Source of the DNA: Candidatus Aphodoplasma excrementigallinarum
GTDB taxonomy: Bacteria > Bacillota > Clostridia > UBA1381 > UMGS1253
Direction of reading: 5' to 3'
Length of the DNA: 17,296 nt
Assembly (NCBI GenBank): GCA_018713805.1
Contig: DVOF01000132.1
Location: 1 to 17,296 of the forward strand
The position numbers and the translations under genes are program-made. Positions 1-6,904 of this stretch are shown here, piece after piece. The notes under the pieces are model-generated. The model did no database searches, was not told the DNA's origin, and saw nothing but the letters and a program-made list of their open reading frames with translations. How positions within the stretch are numbered: the first letter of the stretch is position 1; each line of letters opens with the position of its first letter.

Positions 1-1082
1 AAGGCGAAATCAGAATCCCTTCAGGCTGCGCTATATCCGGTATATTTTCCAAATCCGGCAAGCGGCAGAGCGGCGAGGCGATCATCAAGTCGATCGCGAC
101 CATGCACGACCGCTCCAACGGGCTTGGCGGCGGCTTTGCCGGCTACGGCATCTATCCGGAATACAAGGATTTGTATGCGTTTCACGTCTTTTATGACAGC
201 ACAGAGGCGAAGGAAACGTGTGAAAAGTTTTTAGACCGGCATTTCGACGTTGTGAACCTGTCTAAAATCCCAATCCGGAAAACGAAAGCCATCACGGACG
301 AACCGCTCATCTGGCGCTATTTTGTTACGCCGCTGCACACAAAGCTGGCAGACAGCCAACTCGACGAAAAGGAGTTTGTCGTGCGGAGCGTAATCCGCGT
401 CAACACGCAGATCGACGGCGCGTATGTGTTCTCGAGCGGCAAGAACATGGGTGTGTTCAAGGCAGTCGGCTTTCCGGAGGACGTCGGGACGTTCTACCGG
501 CTTGACGAATATGAGGGCTACTGCTGGACGGCGCACGGCCGCTACCCGACGAATACGCCGGGCTGGTGGGGCGGCGCGCATCCGTTCGCCATGCTCGACT
601 ATTCGGTCGTGCATAACGGGGAGATCTCTTCCTATGACGCGAACCGGCGCTTTATTGAGATGTTTGGTTACCAATGCACGCTCCTGACCGATACGGAAGT
701 CATCACCTATATGGTCGATTACTTGCTGCGCAAGCAGGGGCTGACGCTGGAGGAAATGGCAAACGTCATCGCCGCGCCCTTTTGGAGTACGATCGAGTCA
801 AAGCCCGCAGAGGAACGTGAGCGGCTGACCTACCTGCGCAACGCGTTTGCAAGCCTGCTGGTCACGGGGCCGTTTTCGATCCTGCTGGGGTTTGAGGGCG
901 GCATGATGGCGCTCAACGACCGGCTCAAGCTCCGCTCCATGGTGGTCGGGGAAAAGGACGATATGGTATACATCGCGAGCGAGGAGTGCGCAATCCGCGT
1001 GATTGCGCCAGAGCTCGACCGGGTATATTCGCCGCGCGGCGGAGAACCCGTTATTGTCAAACTGGACGGAGGTGTGTTATAA
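1..1082 (+). CDS. Glutamate synthase amidotransferase (class II glutaminase) subunit, 5' partial
   Basis: This gene matches the glutaminase domain of glutamate synthase, encoded as a separate polypeptide (COG0067-like). The domain hydrolyses glutamine and passes ammonia to the FMN subunit. The reading frame is open from the first base. The first ATG (102) is not the real start, because the upstream codons encode IPSGCAISGIF, where the Cys (codon at 27-29) is the expected nucleophile of class II amidotransferases. The true start is therefore just outside the window. Other family motifs seen are TAHGRYPTNTPGWWGGAHPF, VHNGEISSYDANRR and TDTEVITY. The stop overlaps the next start by one base (TAATG), so translation is coupled to the FMN subunit. 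If the Cys must be N-terminal, a short propeptide would need removal; that is inference. Family assignment is confident; only the start is unknown. Confidence 0.93.
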   Translation, partial: GEIRIPSGCAISGIFSKSGKRQSGEAIIKSIATMHDRSNGLGGGFAGYGIYPEYKDLYAFHVFYDSTEAKETCEKFLDRHFDVVNLSKIPIRKTKAITDEPLIWRYFVTPLHTKLADSQLDEKEFVVRSVIRVNTQIDGAYVFSSGKNMGVFKAVGFPEDVGTFYRLDEYEGYCWTAHGRYPTNTPGWWGGAHPFAMLDYSVVHNGEISSYDANRRFIEMFGYQCTLLTDTEVITYMVDYLLRKQGLTLEEMANVIAAPFWSTIESKPAEERERLTYLRNAFASLLVTGPFSILLGFEGGMMALNDRLKLRSMVVGEKDDMVYIASEECAIRVIAPELDRVYSPRGGEPVIVKLDGGVL

Positions 1083-2587
1083 TGGCATTGGATTATTTTT
1101 ACCCGCCCTATGAGGTCGTTCGCAATTTCGACCGCTGTATCAACTGCCGTCTCTGCGAGAAGCAGTGCGCCAACGAGGTACACCGCTATGATGAAAAGAG
1201 TGGGAAAATGACAGCCGACGAGAGCAAGTGCGTCAACTGCCACCGCTGCGTGGCCGTATGTCCGGCGCGCGCGCTGAAAATCACAAAAACGGACCACGCC
1301 TTCCGCGACAATGCAAACTGGAGCGGGCAGGTCATTACGGAAATCTACCGTCAGGCGGAGAGCGGCGGCGTGTTGCTCTCGTCGATGGGTACGCCGAAGC
1401 CGCTGCCCGTTTATTGGGATAAAATTTTGATCAATGCGTCGCAGGTGACAAACCCCTCCATTGACCCGCTCCGCGAGCCGATGGAAACCAGGACCTACCT
1501 CGGCAAAAAGCCAGGCAGGATCGAACGCGGCGCGGACGGGAAACTGATCACCAATCTCTCGCCGCAGCTCGAGCTTGCGGTGCCGGTGCTGTTCTCGGCC
1601 ATGTCGTACGGCTCGATCAGCTACAATGCGCACGCGAGCCTTGCCCGTGCGGCGCAGGAGCTCGGCATTTGCTACAATACCGGCGAGGGCGGCCTCCACG
1701 AGGACTTTTACCCCTATGGGGCAAACACAATTGTACAGGTTGCCTCCGGGCGGTTCGGCGTCCATGAAAAGTATCTGACGGCGGGCGCGGCAATCGAAAT
1801 CAAAATGGGTCAGGGCGCAAAGCCCGGCATTGGCGGGCATCTGCCCGGCACAAAAATCGTCGGGGACGTGTCGCGCACCCGTATGATACCGGAGGGCTCG
1901 GACGCGATTTCCCCTGCGCCGCACCACGACATCTATTCCATCGAGGATTTGCGCCAGCTCGTATATTCTTTAAAGGAAGCAACGAACTACACAAAGCCGA
2001 TCATCGTAAAGGTTGCCGCCGTACACAACATTGCGGCGATTGCGAGCGGCATCGCGCGGAGCGGTGCGGACATCATCGCGATTGACGGCTGCCGCGGCGG
2101 GACGGGCGCTGCGCCGACACGGATCCGCGATAATGTCGGCATCCCGATCGAGCTTGCGCTTGCGAGCGTCGACCAGCGTCTGCGCGACGAGGGTATCCGC
2201 GGGAATGTTTCCATCATATGCGGCGGCTCCATCCGCAGCAGCGCAGACGTCGTAAAGGCCATTGCGCTCGGCGCGGACGCCGTCTATATCGCGACTGCGG
2301 CCCTGCTGGCGCTCGGGTGCCATCTGTGCCGGAGCTGCCACGCCGGCAAGTGCAACTGGGGCATTGCGACCCAGCGGCCCGACTTGGTGGAGCGGCTCGA
2401 CCCGGATGTGGGGGCGGAGCGGCTCGTTAACCTGGTGCGCGCATGGGATCACGAAATCCGCGAAATGATGGGCGGCATGGGGATCAACTCCATTGAGGCG
2501 CTGCGCGGCAACCGTCTGATGCTGCGCGGGGTCGGCCTGACGCAGAAGGAGCTTGACATTTTAGGAATCCTGCACGCAGGCGAATAA
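1082..2587 (+). CDS. gltB: Glutamate synthase FMN/iron-sulfur subunit with N-terminal 2x[4Fe-4S] ferredoxin domain
   Basis: This 501-residue protein is the synthase core, converting 2-oxoglutarate plus ammonia to glutamate on FMN. The start is the ATG at 1082, with GGAGG at 1068-1072; an open frame upstream is shadow of the previous gene. Residues 19-29 (C19, C22, C25, C29) and 50-60 (C50, C53, C56, C60) form two CxxCxxCxxxC/P ferredoxin motifs. The FMN barrel follows, with SYGSISYNAHASLARAAQE, GAKPGIGGHLPGTKI and a C413-x5-C419-x4-C424 pattern that fits the [3Fe-4S] site of GltB. The large single-chain GltB is here split, as in archaeal-type glutamate synthases. No NADPH-binding GltD is visible, and the fused ferredoxin domain suggests electrons come from a ferredoxin (inference). 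The GXGXG subunit follows after purA. Confidence 0.93.
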   Translation: MALDYFYPPYEVVRNFDRCINCRLCEKQCANEVHRYDEKSGKMTADESKCVNCHRCVAVCPARALKITKTDHAFRDNANWSGQVITEIYRQAESGGVLLSSMGTPKPLPVYWDKILINASQVTNPSIDPLREPMETRTYLGKKPGRIERGADGKLITNLSPQLELAVPVLFSAMSYGSISYNAHASLARAAQELGICYNTGEGGLHEDFYPYGANTIVQVASGRFGVHEKYLTAGAAIEIKMGQGAKPGIGGHLPGTKIVGDVSRTRMIPEGSDAISPAPHHDIYSIEDLRQLVYSLKEATNYTKPIIVKVAAVHNIAAIASGIARSGADIIAIDGCRGGTGAAPTRIRDNVGIPIELALASVDQRLRDEGIRGNVSIICGGSIRSSADVVKAIALGADAVYIATAALLALGCHLCRSCHAGKCNWGIATQRPDLVERLDPDVGAERLVNLVRAWDHEIREMMGGMGINSIEALRGNRLMLRGVGLTQKELDILGILHAGE

Positions 2588-2611
2588 TCCAAAGAGGGAA
2601 CTTCCGTCGCC

Positions 2612-2628
2612 GCCGGGCATGTCCCGGC
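2612..2628 (+). other. Short GC hairpin between gltB and purA
   Basis: GCCGGG (2612-2617) and CCCGGC (2623-2628) form a perfect 6-bp stem around a 5-base loop, 24 bases after the gltB stop. No T tract follows, so it is not a convincing intrinsic terminator. It may be an mRNA-stabilising or pausing structure. No clear sigma-A promoter is visible in the 151-base gap 2588-2738; a TTGTCA at 2638 lacks a matching -10. Confidence 0.35.
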
Positions 2629-2700
2629 CGCGTGCGGTTGTCAATATATTTACTTTCTGCTTTGCGCCCCGGATGGAGGGCGCGTCAAAGGAAAAATCGT

Positions 2701-2745
2701 ATGCCGCGACCATCGGCGGCGGAATGGAGTTATGCGCTATGTTAA
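2701..2745 (+). other. Possible 14-codon leader ORF overlapping purA start
   Basis: An ATG at 2701 opens MPRPSAAEWSYALC and stops at TAA 2743-2745, four bases past the first base of the purA start codon region (ATG 2739-2741). AAAGGA at 2687-2692 lies 8 bases upstream, a better Shine-Dalgarno than the one in front of purA itself. It could couple translation into purA. There is no family evidence, and a short ORF like this can occur by chance. Confidence 0.22.
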
Positions 2746-4013
2746 CAGCAATCGTAGGAATCAACTGGGGCGACGAGGGAAAAGGCCGCATGGTCGACCT
2801 GCTTGCACAGGAGCAGGACATCGTCGTACGCTATCAGGGCGGCAACAACGCCGGCCACACGGTCATCAACCACCTGGGCAAGTTTATTTTGAACCTGCTC
2901 CCCTCCGGGATACTGCGCGAGGAAATCGTTAACGTCATGGGCAACGGCATGGTAATCGACATTGCCCACCTGTGCGGGGAGATCGAGCGTCTTACTGCCG
3001 CAGGGGTCAAGGTGACGCCTGATAACCTGAAAATCAGCGACAAGGCGATCATCTGCATGCCTTACCATGTACAGCTCGACGGGCTGGAGGAGGACCGCCT
3101 CGGCGACGCGAAGTTCGGCTCGACCCGGCGTGGGATTGCCCCGGTCTATTCCGATAAATATATGAAGAAGGGGATCCGCATGGGCGATTTGCTCGACCCG
3201 GAGCCGATGCTCGCGCATCTAAAGGGCATAGTCGAGTGGAAAAACCTCACCGTTGCCGGCGGGTACGGCGCAGAGCCGGTCAAATATGAGGAGATGGCCG
3301 CATGGCTCAAAAAATACGGCGACGTGCTCAAACCCTATATCTGCGACGTGGGCGAATACCTCGAGCAGGCGGCGGAGGACGGAAAGCGGATCATGTTTGA
3401 GGCGCAGCTCGGCGCTTTGCGCGACATTGACTTTGGCATTTACCCGTACACGTCCTCGTCCTCGACCATCGCGGCTTATGCTCCCATCGGCGCGGGGATA
3501 CCGGGTCGGAAGCTCGATACAACCGTCGGGATTATGAAGGCGTATTCGTCCTGCGTGGGCGAGGGTCCGTTTACGGCAGAGCTGTTCGGCGACGAGGCGG
3601 AGGAGCTTCGCCAGGCAGGCGGCGAGTACGGCGCCGCAACCGGCCGTCCGCGGCGGGTCGGCCCGTTTGACGTCGTGGCGTCGCGCTACGGCGTGCGCGT
3701 GCAGGGTGCGGACTGCCTTGCCCTGACAAAGCTCGACATCCTCTCGTCTTTAAAGGAAATCCGCGTTTGCACTGGCTATGAAATTAACGGCACGGTCACC
3801 GACCGGTTCCCGACGGGCCACGCGCTCGACATTGCAAAGCCGGTGTTTGAAACGCTTCCGGGCTGGAACTGCGACATCAGCGCATGCCGCAAGGTAGAGG
3901 ATTTGCCCAAAGAGGCGCTCGACTACATCAAATATATTGAACAGGCAGTCCGCTGCCCAATCCGCTACGTTTCCGTAGGCGCAGAGCGGGAGGCCTATAT
4001 CACAATGCCGTAA
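2739..4013 (+). CDS. purA: Adenylosuccinate synthetase
   Basis: PurA (424 residues, normal length) makes adenylosuccinate from IMP, aspartate and GTP, the first committed step to AMP. The start chosen is the ATG at 2739, giving the family N-terminus MLTAIVGINWGDEGKGRMVD with GGAG at 2726-2729; an in-frame ATG at 2724 has a poorer site. D12 (GDEGKG) and H40 (NNAGHT) are the expected catalytic pair. GSTRRGIAPVYSDK, TGRPRRVGPFD and ALTKLDIL are also present. One stretch differs from the textbook pattern: residues reading MFEAQLGALRDIDFGIYPY replace the usual FEGAQGxLLDIDHGTYPY, so this is a divergent branch. It sits between two pieces of glutamate synthase, linking purine synthesis with nitrogen supply. 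Confidence 0.95.
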   Translation: MLTAIVGINWGDEGKGRMVDLLAQEQDIVVRYQGGNNAGHTVINHLGKFILNLLPSGILREEIVNVMGNGMVIDIAHLCGEIERLTAAGVKVTPDNLKISDKAIICMPYHVQLDGLEEDRLGDAKFGSTRRGIAPVYSDKYMKKGIRMGDLLDPEPMLAHLKGIVEWKNLTVAGGYGAEPVKYEEMAAWLKKYGDVLKPYICDVGEYLEQAAEDGKRIMFEAQLGALRDIDFGIYPYTSSSSTIAAYAPIGAGIPGRKLDTTVGIMKAYSSCVGEGPFTAELFGDEAEELRQAGGEYGAATGRPRRVGPFDVVASRYGVRVQGADCLALTKLDILSSLKEIRVCTGYEINGTVTDRFPTGHALDIAKPVFETLPGWNCDISACRKVEDLPKEALDYIKYIEQAVRCPIRYVSVGAEREAYITMP

Positions 4014-4059
4014 AGTCCGCACAGACGGGCGGAACACCCTTTCAAAGGAGTGAAATACA

Positions 4060-4782
4060 ATGAATATCACTGCAAATGACATGCATTTTAAGACGCTCAA
4101 CGACGCTGTCCGCAGTACGCCGGACAAAGAAATCGTAATCGACCAATGCGTCGGGCAGCGTTATATCGGGGACGGGCTCTCCGGCAAAAAAATCATCGTA
4201 AACGGTACGCCCGGCAACGCGCTGGGCGCATATCTGAACGGGGCGGAAATCATCGTGAACGGCAACGCACAGGAGGCGACCGGCGACACGATGAACGCGG
4301 GACGCATCATCATAAACGGCAACTGCGGCGACGCAACCGGCTACGCCATGCGCGGCGGCAGCATCTATGTGCGCGGCGACGTTGGCTACCGCGCCGGCAT
4401 TCACATGAAAGCGTATCAGGATAAGCTTCCTGTGCTTGTGGTCGGCGGCAGGGCCGGAAGCTTTTTGGGCGAGTACCAGGCCGGGGGCATGATCATCGTG
4501 CTCGGGCTCGGCTGTGACGCGCCCGTGCCGGTCGGCTACTTCTGCGGCACCGGGATGCACGGCGGCGCGATCTACCTGCGCTGCAAGGAGGCGCCGGGCG
4601 GCCTGCCCGCGCAGGTGTCGGTATCGCCCGCCACAGAGCAGGACATGGCGGCAATCCAGCCCTATATCGAGACTTTTTGCAAAGAGTTTGGCGTAGATAT
4701 CTCCACGGTTTTGCCGCACCAGTTCTATGTGCTGCGGCCAAACACAAAGAATCCGTATAAACGGCTTTACACGCATAATTAA
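4060..4782 (+). CDS. Glutamate synthase GXGXG (C-terminal beta-helix) subunit
   Basis: This 240-residue protein corresponds to the C-terminal right-handed beta-helix domain of GltB, encoded separately. The repeated turn pattern G-x-x-G-x-x-x-x-G is visible between about residues 30 and 125 (IIVNGTPGNALGAYLNGAEI, IIVNGNAQEATGDTMNAG, IIINGNCGDATGYAMRGG, IYVRGDVGYRAG). The domain is structural in glutamate synthase and packs against the FMN barrel. AAGGAG at 4045-4050 gives a good start at 4060. It is separated from its partners by purA, which is unusual, and it presumably assembles with the amidotransferase and FMN subunits. A related domain occurs in formylmethanofuran dehydrogenase subunit C, but the gene context makes glutamate synthase far more likely. 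Its last codons contain the glnA promoter. Confidence 0.9.
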   Translation: MNITANDMHFKTLNDAVRSTPDKEIVIDQCVGQRYIGDGLSGKKIIVNGTPGNALGAYLNGAEIIVNGNAQEATGDTMNAGRIIINGNCGDATGYAMRGGSIYVRGDVGYRAGIHMKAYQDKLPVLVVGGRAGSFLGEYQAGGMIIVLGLGCDAPVPVGYFCGTGMHGGAIYLRCKEAPGGLPAQVSVSPATEQDMAAIQPYIETFCKEFGVDISTVLPHQFYVLRPNTKNPYKRLYTHN

Positions 4783-4795
4783 GACGTGGTACAAT
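4766..4795 (+). promoter_or_regulatory. Predicted sigma-A promoter of glnA
   Basis: TTTACA (4766-4771), an 18-base spacer and TACAAT (4790-4795), with TG one base upstream of the -10 (extended -10). It overlaps the end of the GXGXG subunit gene. Predicted transcription start is about 4802, giving a leader of about 100 bases before glnA. Confidence 0.6.
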
Positions 4796-4817
4796 AAAAG
4801 AAAGAACACGTTCTGCG

Positions 4818-4850
4818 GGGCGGAGCTTTCAGCCGAGGCTCCGCCCTTTT
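4818..4850 (+). terminator. Intrinsic terminator or attenuator in the glnA leader
   Basis: GGGCGGAGC (4818-4826) and GCTCCGCCC (4838-4846) form a perfect 9-bp stem with an 11-base loop, followed by only four T (4847-4850). It lies downstream of the predicted glnA promoter and 50 bases before the glnA start. It may therefore act as an attenuator on glnA as well as terminating upstream transcripts. The T tract is short, so termination may be partial. Confidence 0.6.
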
Positions 4851-4862
4851 GAAAAGGACGCG

Positions 4863-4878
4863 CGGAGCAGGCGCTCCG
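4863..4878 (+). promoter_or_regulatory. Second leader hairpin with alternative pairing to the terminator
   Basis: CGGAGC (4863-4868) and GCTCCG (4873-4878) form a 6-bp stem with an AGGC loop. The left arm is also complementary to the terminator's right arm (4838-4844 with 4862-4868, 7 bp), so a mutually exclusive antiterminator fold is possible. This is a base-pairing observation only; no protein-binding motif was confirmed. Confidence 0.45.
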
Positions 4879-4891
4879 ACAGAAAGGTTAT

Positions 4892-4897
4892 GGTGAT
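4892..4897 (+). promoter_or_regulatory. glnA ribosome binding site (GGTGAT type)
   Basis: GGTGAT ends three bases before the glnA ATG and matches the downstream half of the full anti-Shine-Dalgarno complement (GGAGGTGAT). The upstream AAAGG at 4883-4887 is 13 bases from the ATG, too far to be the main site. An out-of-frame ATG at 4890 opens a four-codon ORF (MVIP) ending in a TGA that overlaps the glnA ATG. Confidence 0.45.
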
Positions 4898-4900
4898 ACC

Positions 4901-6214
4901 ATGAAATATAAAGCTTCCGAAGTGCTGCAATTTGTGGCGGAAAACGATATAAAGTTTATCCGGCTCGCATTCTGCGACATCTTCGGCACCCAGAAAAACA
5001 TCTCCATCCTCCCGGAAAAGCTCGAAGACGCATTTGCGTCCGGGATACCCTTTGACGGAAGCGCAATCCGCGGGTTCCAAAACCTGGAGCACTCGGACCT
5101 GTTGCTCTTTCCCGACCCTTCCACCCTGTCCGTGCTGCCCTGGCGCCCCTCGCAGGGGCGGGTGGCGCGCCTCTACTGCGACATCCGGTACCCGGACGGG
5201 CGCATATTTGAGGGCGACTGCCGCCATATCCTGCGCGGTGCGGTGGAGCGCGCAGAAAGCATGGGATACACGTGCCAGGTCGGCACAGAGTGCGAATTTT
5301 ACCTGTTTAAACAAAACGAATACGGGGAGCCGACCAAAACGCCGCACGACATCGGCGGCTATATGGACGTTGCCCCTGCCGACAAGGGAGAGAATATCCG
5401 GCGGGAGATCTGCCTGACATTGGAGGAAATGGGGATCAGCCCGGAGACATCGCACCACGAACAGGGCCCGGGGCAAAACGAGATCGACTTCCGGTGCAGC
5501 GGCGCGCTGGAGGCAGCAGACAACCTGATCACTTTTAAAACCGTGGTCAAAACGGCCGCTGCAGGGAACGGCCTATACGCTTCGTTTATGCCGAAGCCGC
5601 TTGCCGGGCACAGCGGGAACGGCCTGCACGTAAACCTTTCCCTGCTGCGGGGCGGACGCAATATTTTTGATAAGGAAAGCGGAAACGCGGCGGTGGCGGG
5701 CAGCTTTATCGCCGGGCTTTTGGCGCGTATTTGTGAGATAACCGCCTTTCTGAATCCGCTGACGAACTCCTATCTGCGCCTCGGCGGGGGCAAGGCTCCC
5801 AAGTATGTGACCTGGTCGCGCCAGAACCGCTCCCAGCTCATCCGCATACCGGCGGCTTCCGGCGCGCAAAGCCGGATTGAGCTGCGCTCGCCCGACCCGG
5901 CCTGCAATCCGTATCTGGCGTTTGCGCTGCTGCTGCACGCCGGGCTTGATGGGATTGAGCAGGGGCTTTCCCTGCAGCCGGAGACGGACCGGAACCTGTA
6001 CGAGCTGTCCGACGGGGAGGCGGCCTCCTATACAGCCCTGCCGGAAAATTTGGACGACGCGCTCACGCTGGCACAAAACAGTCCTTTTGTTGCTGCACAT
6101 GTGCCGGAAGTGCTGTTGGAAAAATACGCCGAACAAAAGCAGTCCGAGCTTGCACGCGTGGCGGGGAAAGACCGGCAGAAGGCGGAGCACGCCCTGTATT
6201 TTCACCGAATATAA
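4901..6214 (+). CDS. glnA: Glutamine synthetase type I
   Basis: This 437-residue protein is a type I glutamine synthetase, which makes glutamine from glutamate, ammonia and ATP in the cytoplasm. Metal and substrate residues are recognisable: GTECEFYLF (E130, E132), HHEQGPGQNEIDF (E187, E194), GNGLHVNLSL (H243), NRSQLIRIP, SRIELRSPDP and NLYEL. The notable oddity is at K298: in GKAPKY the flap residue that is Glu in the family pattern (EAP; E327 in the enteric enzyme, E304 in Bacillus) reads Lys (codon 5792-5794 AAG instead of GAG). The start is the ATG at 4901. It has its own promoter and a leader with a terminator-like hairpin, and an ANTAR regulator follows 40 bases downstream. The family call is firm; full activity is uncertain given the flap change. 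Confidence 0.93.
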   Translation: MKYKASEVLQFVAENDIKFIRLAFCDIFGTQKNISILPEKLEDAFASGIPFDGSAIRGFQNLEHSDLLLFPDPSTLSVLPWRPSQGRVARLYCDIRYPDGRIFEGDCRHILRGAVERAESMGYTCQVGTECEFYLFKQNEYGEPTKTPHDIGGYMDVAPADKGENIRREICLTLEEMGISPETSHHEQGPGQNEIDFRCSGALEAADNLITFKTVVKTAAAGNGLYASFMPKPLAGHSGNGLHVNLSLLRGGRNIFDKESGNAAVAGSFIAGLLARICEITAFLNPLTNSYLRLGGGKAPKYVTWSRQNRSQLIRIPAASGAQSRIELRSPDPACNPYLAFALLLHAGLDGIEQGLSLQPETDRNLYELSDGEAASYTALPENLDDALTLAQNSPFVAAHVPEVLLEKYAEQKQSELARVAGKDRQKAEHALYFHRI

Positions 6215-6254
6215 TGTAAATACACAGAGAACGGTTTAGGGGGGAAGCGCTGAT

Positions 6255-6824
6255 ATGGAGCACGTACTCGTCGTTGCCGGGTCTGAAAAAGCAGCCAAAC
6301 TGCTTACGTCTCTGCTGTCCACGCTCGAAATCGGGACGATTACGACCGTTTCGAGCGGGAGCGAGGCGAGACGCCTCGTCAACGAAACCGATTTTGATTA
6401 TATTTTCATCAACGCCCCACTCCCTGACGAGTTTGGGCACGAGCTTGCCGCGTCGCTGAGCACGAAGGCAAACGCCAGCGTCATGATGCTGGTAAAAGGC
6501 GAGGTGGCGGACGAGGTCTCCAGCCGGGTGGAGGAGAGCGGCGTTTTTGTCGTGCCCAAGCCAATCAACCGCGCGTTCTTTTTCCAGGCTGTACGGCTGA
6601 CCGTGACGGCGCGGCGCAGGCTGCTCGGCCTGCGGAAGGAAAACGTCAAACTGCAAACGAAGATCGAGGAAATCCGCCTCGTCGACCGGGCCAAGTGCGC
6701 GCTGATCCAATATTTGAACATGACGGAGCAGCAGGCGCACCGCTACATCGAAAAACAGGCGATGGATATGCGTATGACGAGGAAAGAGGTTGCACAGGGG
6801 ATTTTGAAAACTTATGAATCTTAG
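6255..6824 (+). CDS. ANTAR-domain RNA-binding regulator with degenerate receiver (AmiR/NasT-like)
   Basis: This 189-residue protein has a CheY-like receiver fold (about 1-115), a coiled-coil linker (about 118-140) and a C-terminal ANTAR domain (about 137-186, including VDRAKCALIQYLNMTEQQA and MTRKEVAQGIL). ANTAR proteins bind paired RNA hairpins and prevent transcription termination. The receiver lacks the usual acidic residues after strand 1 (VLVVAGSE, where VDDE is typical), and the phospho-acceptor position reads Asn (N53 in YIFINAPLPD); the strand-5 Lys (K102, VPKP) is kept. Phosphorylation control is therefore unlikely. The start is ATG 6255 with a G6 Shine-Dalgarno ending 9 bases upstream. 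It is co-directional with glnA and probably co-transcribed, so the likely targets are nitrogen genes such as glnA (inference). Confidence 0.85.
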   Translation: MEHVLVVAGSEKAAKLLTSLLSTLEIGTITTVSSGSEARRLVNETDFDYIFINAPLPDEFGHELAASLSTKANASVMMLVKGEVADEVSSRVEESGVFVVPKPINRAFFFQAVRLTVTARRRLLGLRKENVKLQTKIEEIRLVDRAKCALIQYLNMTEQQAHRYIEKQAMDMRMTRKEVAQGILKTYES

Positions 6825-6826
6825 GC

Positions 6827-6855
6827 TTGCTTTTTGTCTGAAAATAGTGTATTAT
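6827..6855 (+). promoter_or_regulatory. Predicted sigma-A promoter of carA-carB-dapF
   Basis: TTGCTT (6827-6832), a 17-base spacer and TATTAT (6850-6855), starting just after the ANTAR gene stop. Predicted transcription start is about 6862, giving a leader of about 43 bases. No pyrimidine attenuator or terminator hairpin is visible in that leader. Confidence 0.6.
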
Positions 6856-6904
6856 TAAATATTGAGAATAATAGGATAAATTGCAGTTAGGAGGAGTGCC
6901 ACAC

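Noticed and set aside
830..1927. Long minus-strand ORF (365 codons) opposite the glutamate synthase genes
   Set aside because: Antisense to two clearly recognised genes, Arg/Ala-rich without any family motif; a product of GC-biased codon use.
2619..2738. N-terminal extension of PurA by 40 residues
   Set aside because: The frame is open, but the family N-terminus begins at MLTAIVGINWGDEGKG (2739) and the extension has no conserved features.
4016..4033. TCCGC/GCGGA hairpin before the GXGXG subunit gene as a terminator
   Set aside because: Only 5 bp with an 8-base loop and no T tract; too weak.
4802..4850. Classic ANTAR two-hexaloop target in the glnA leader
   Set aside because: No pair of hairpins with six-base loops having A at position 1 and G at position 4 could be drawn; only the terminator and the AGGC-loop hairpin are clear.
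6210..6215. TATAAT just at the glnA stop as a promoter for the ANTAR gene
   Set aside because: No -35-like sequence at 16-18 bases upstream; co-transcription with glnA is more likely.
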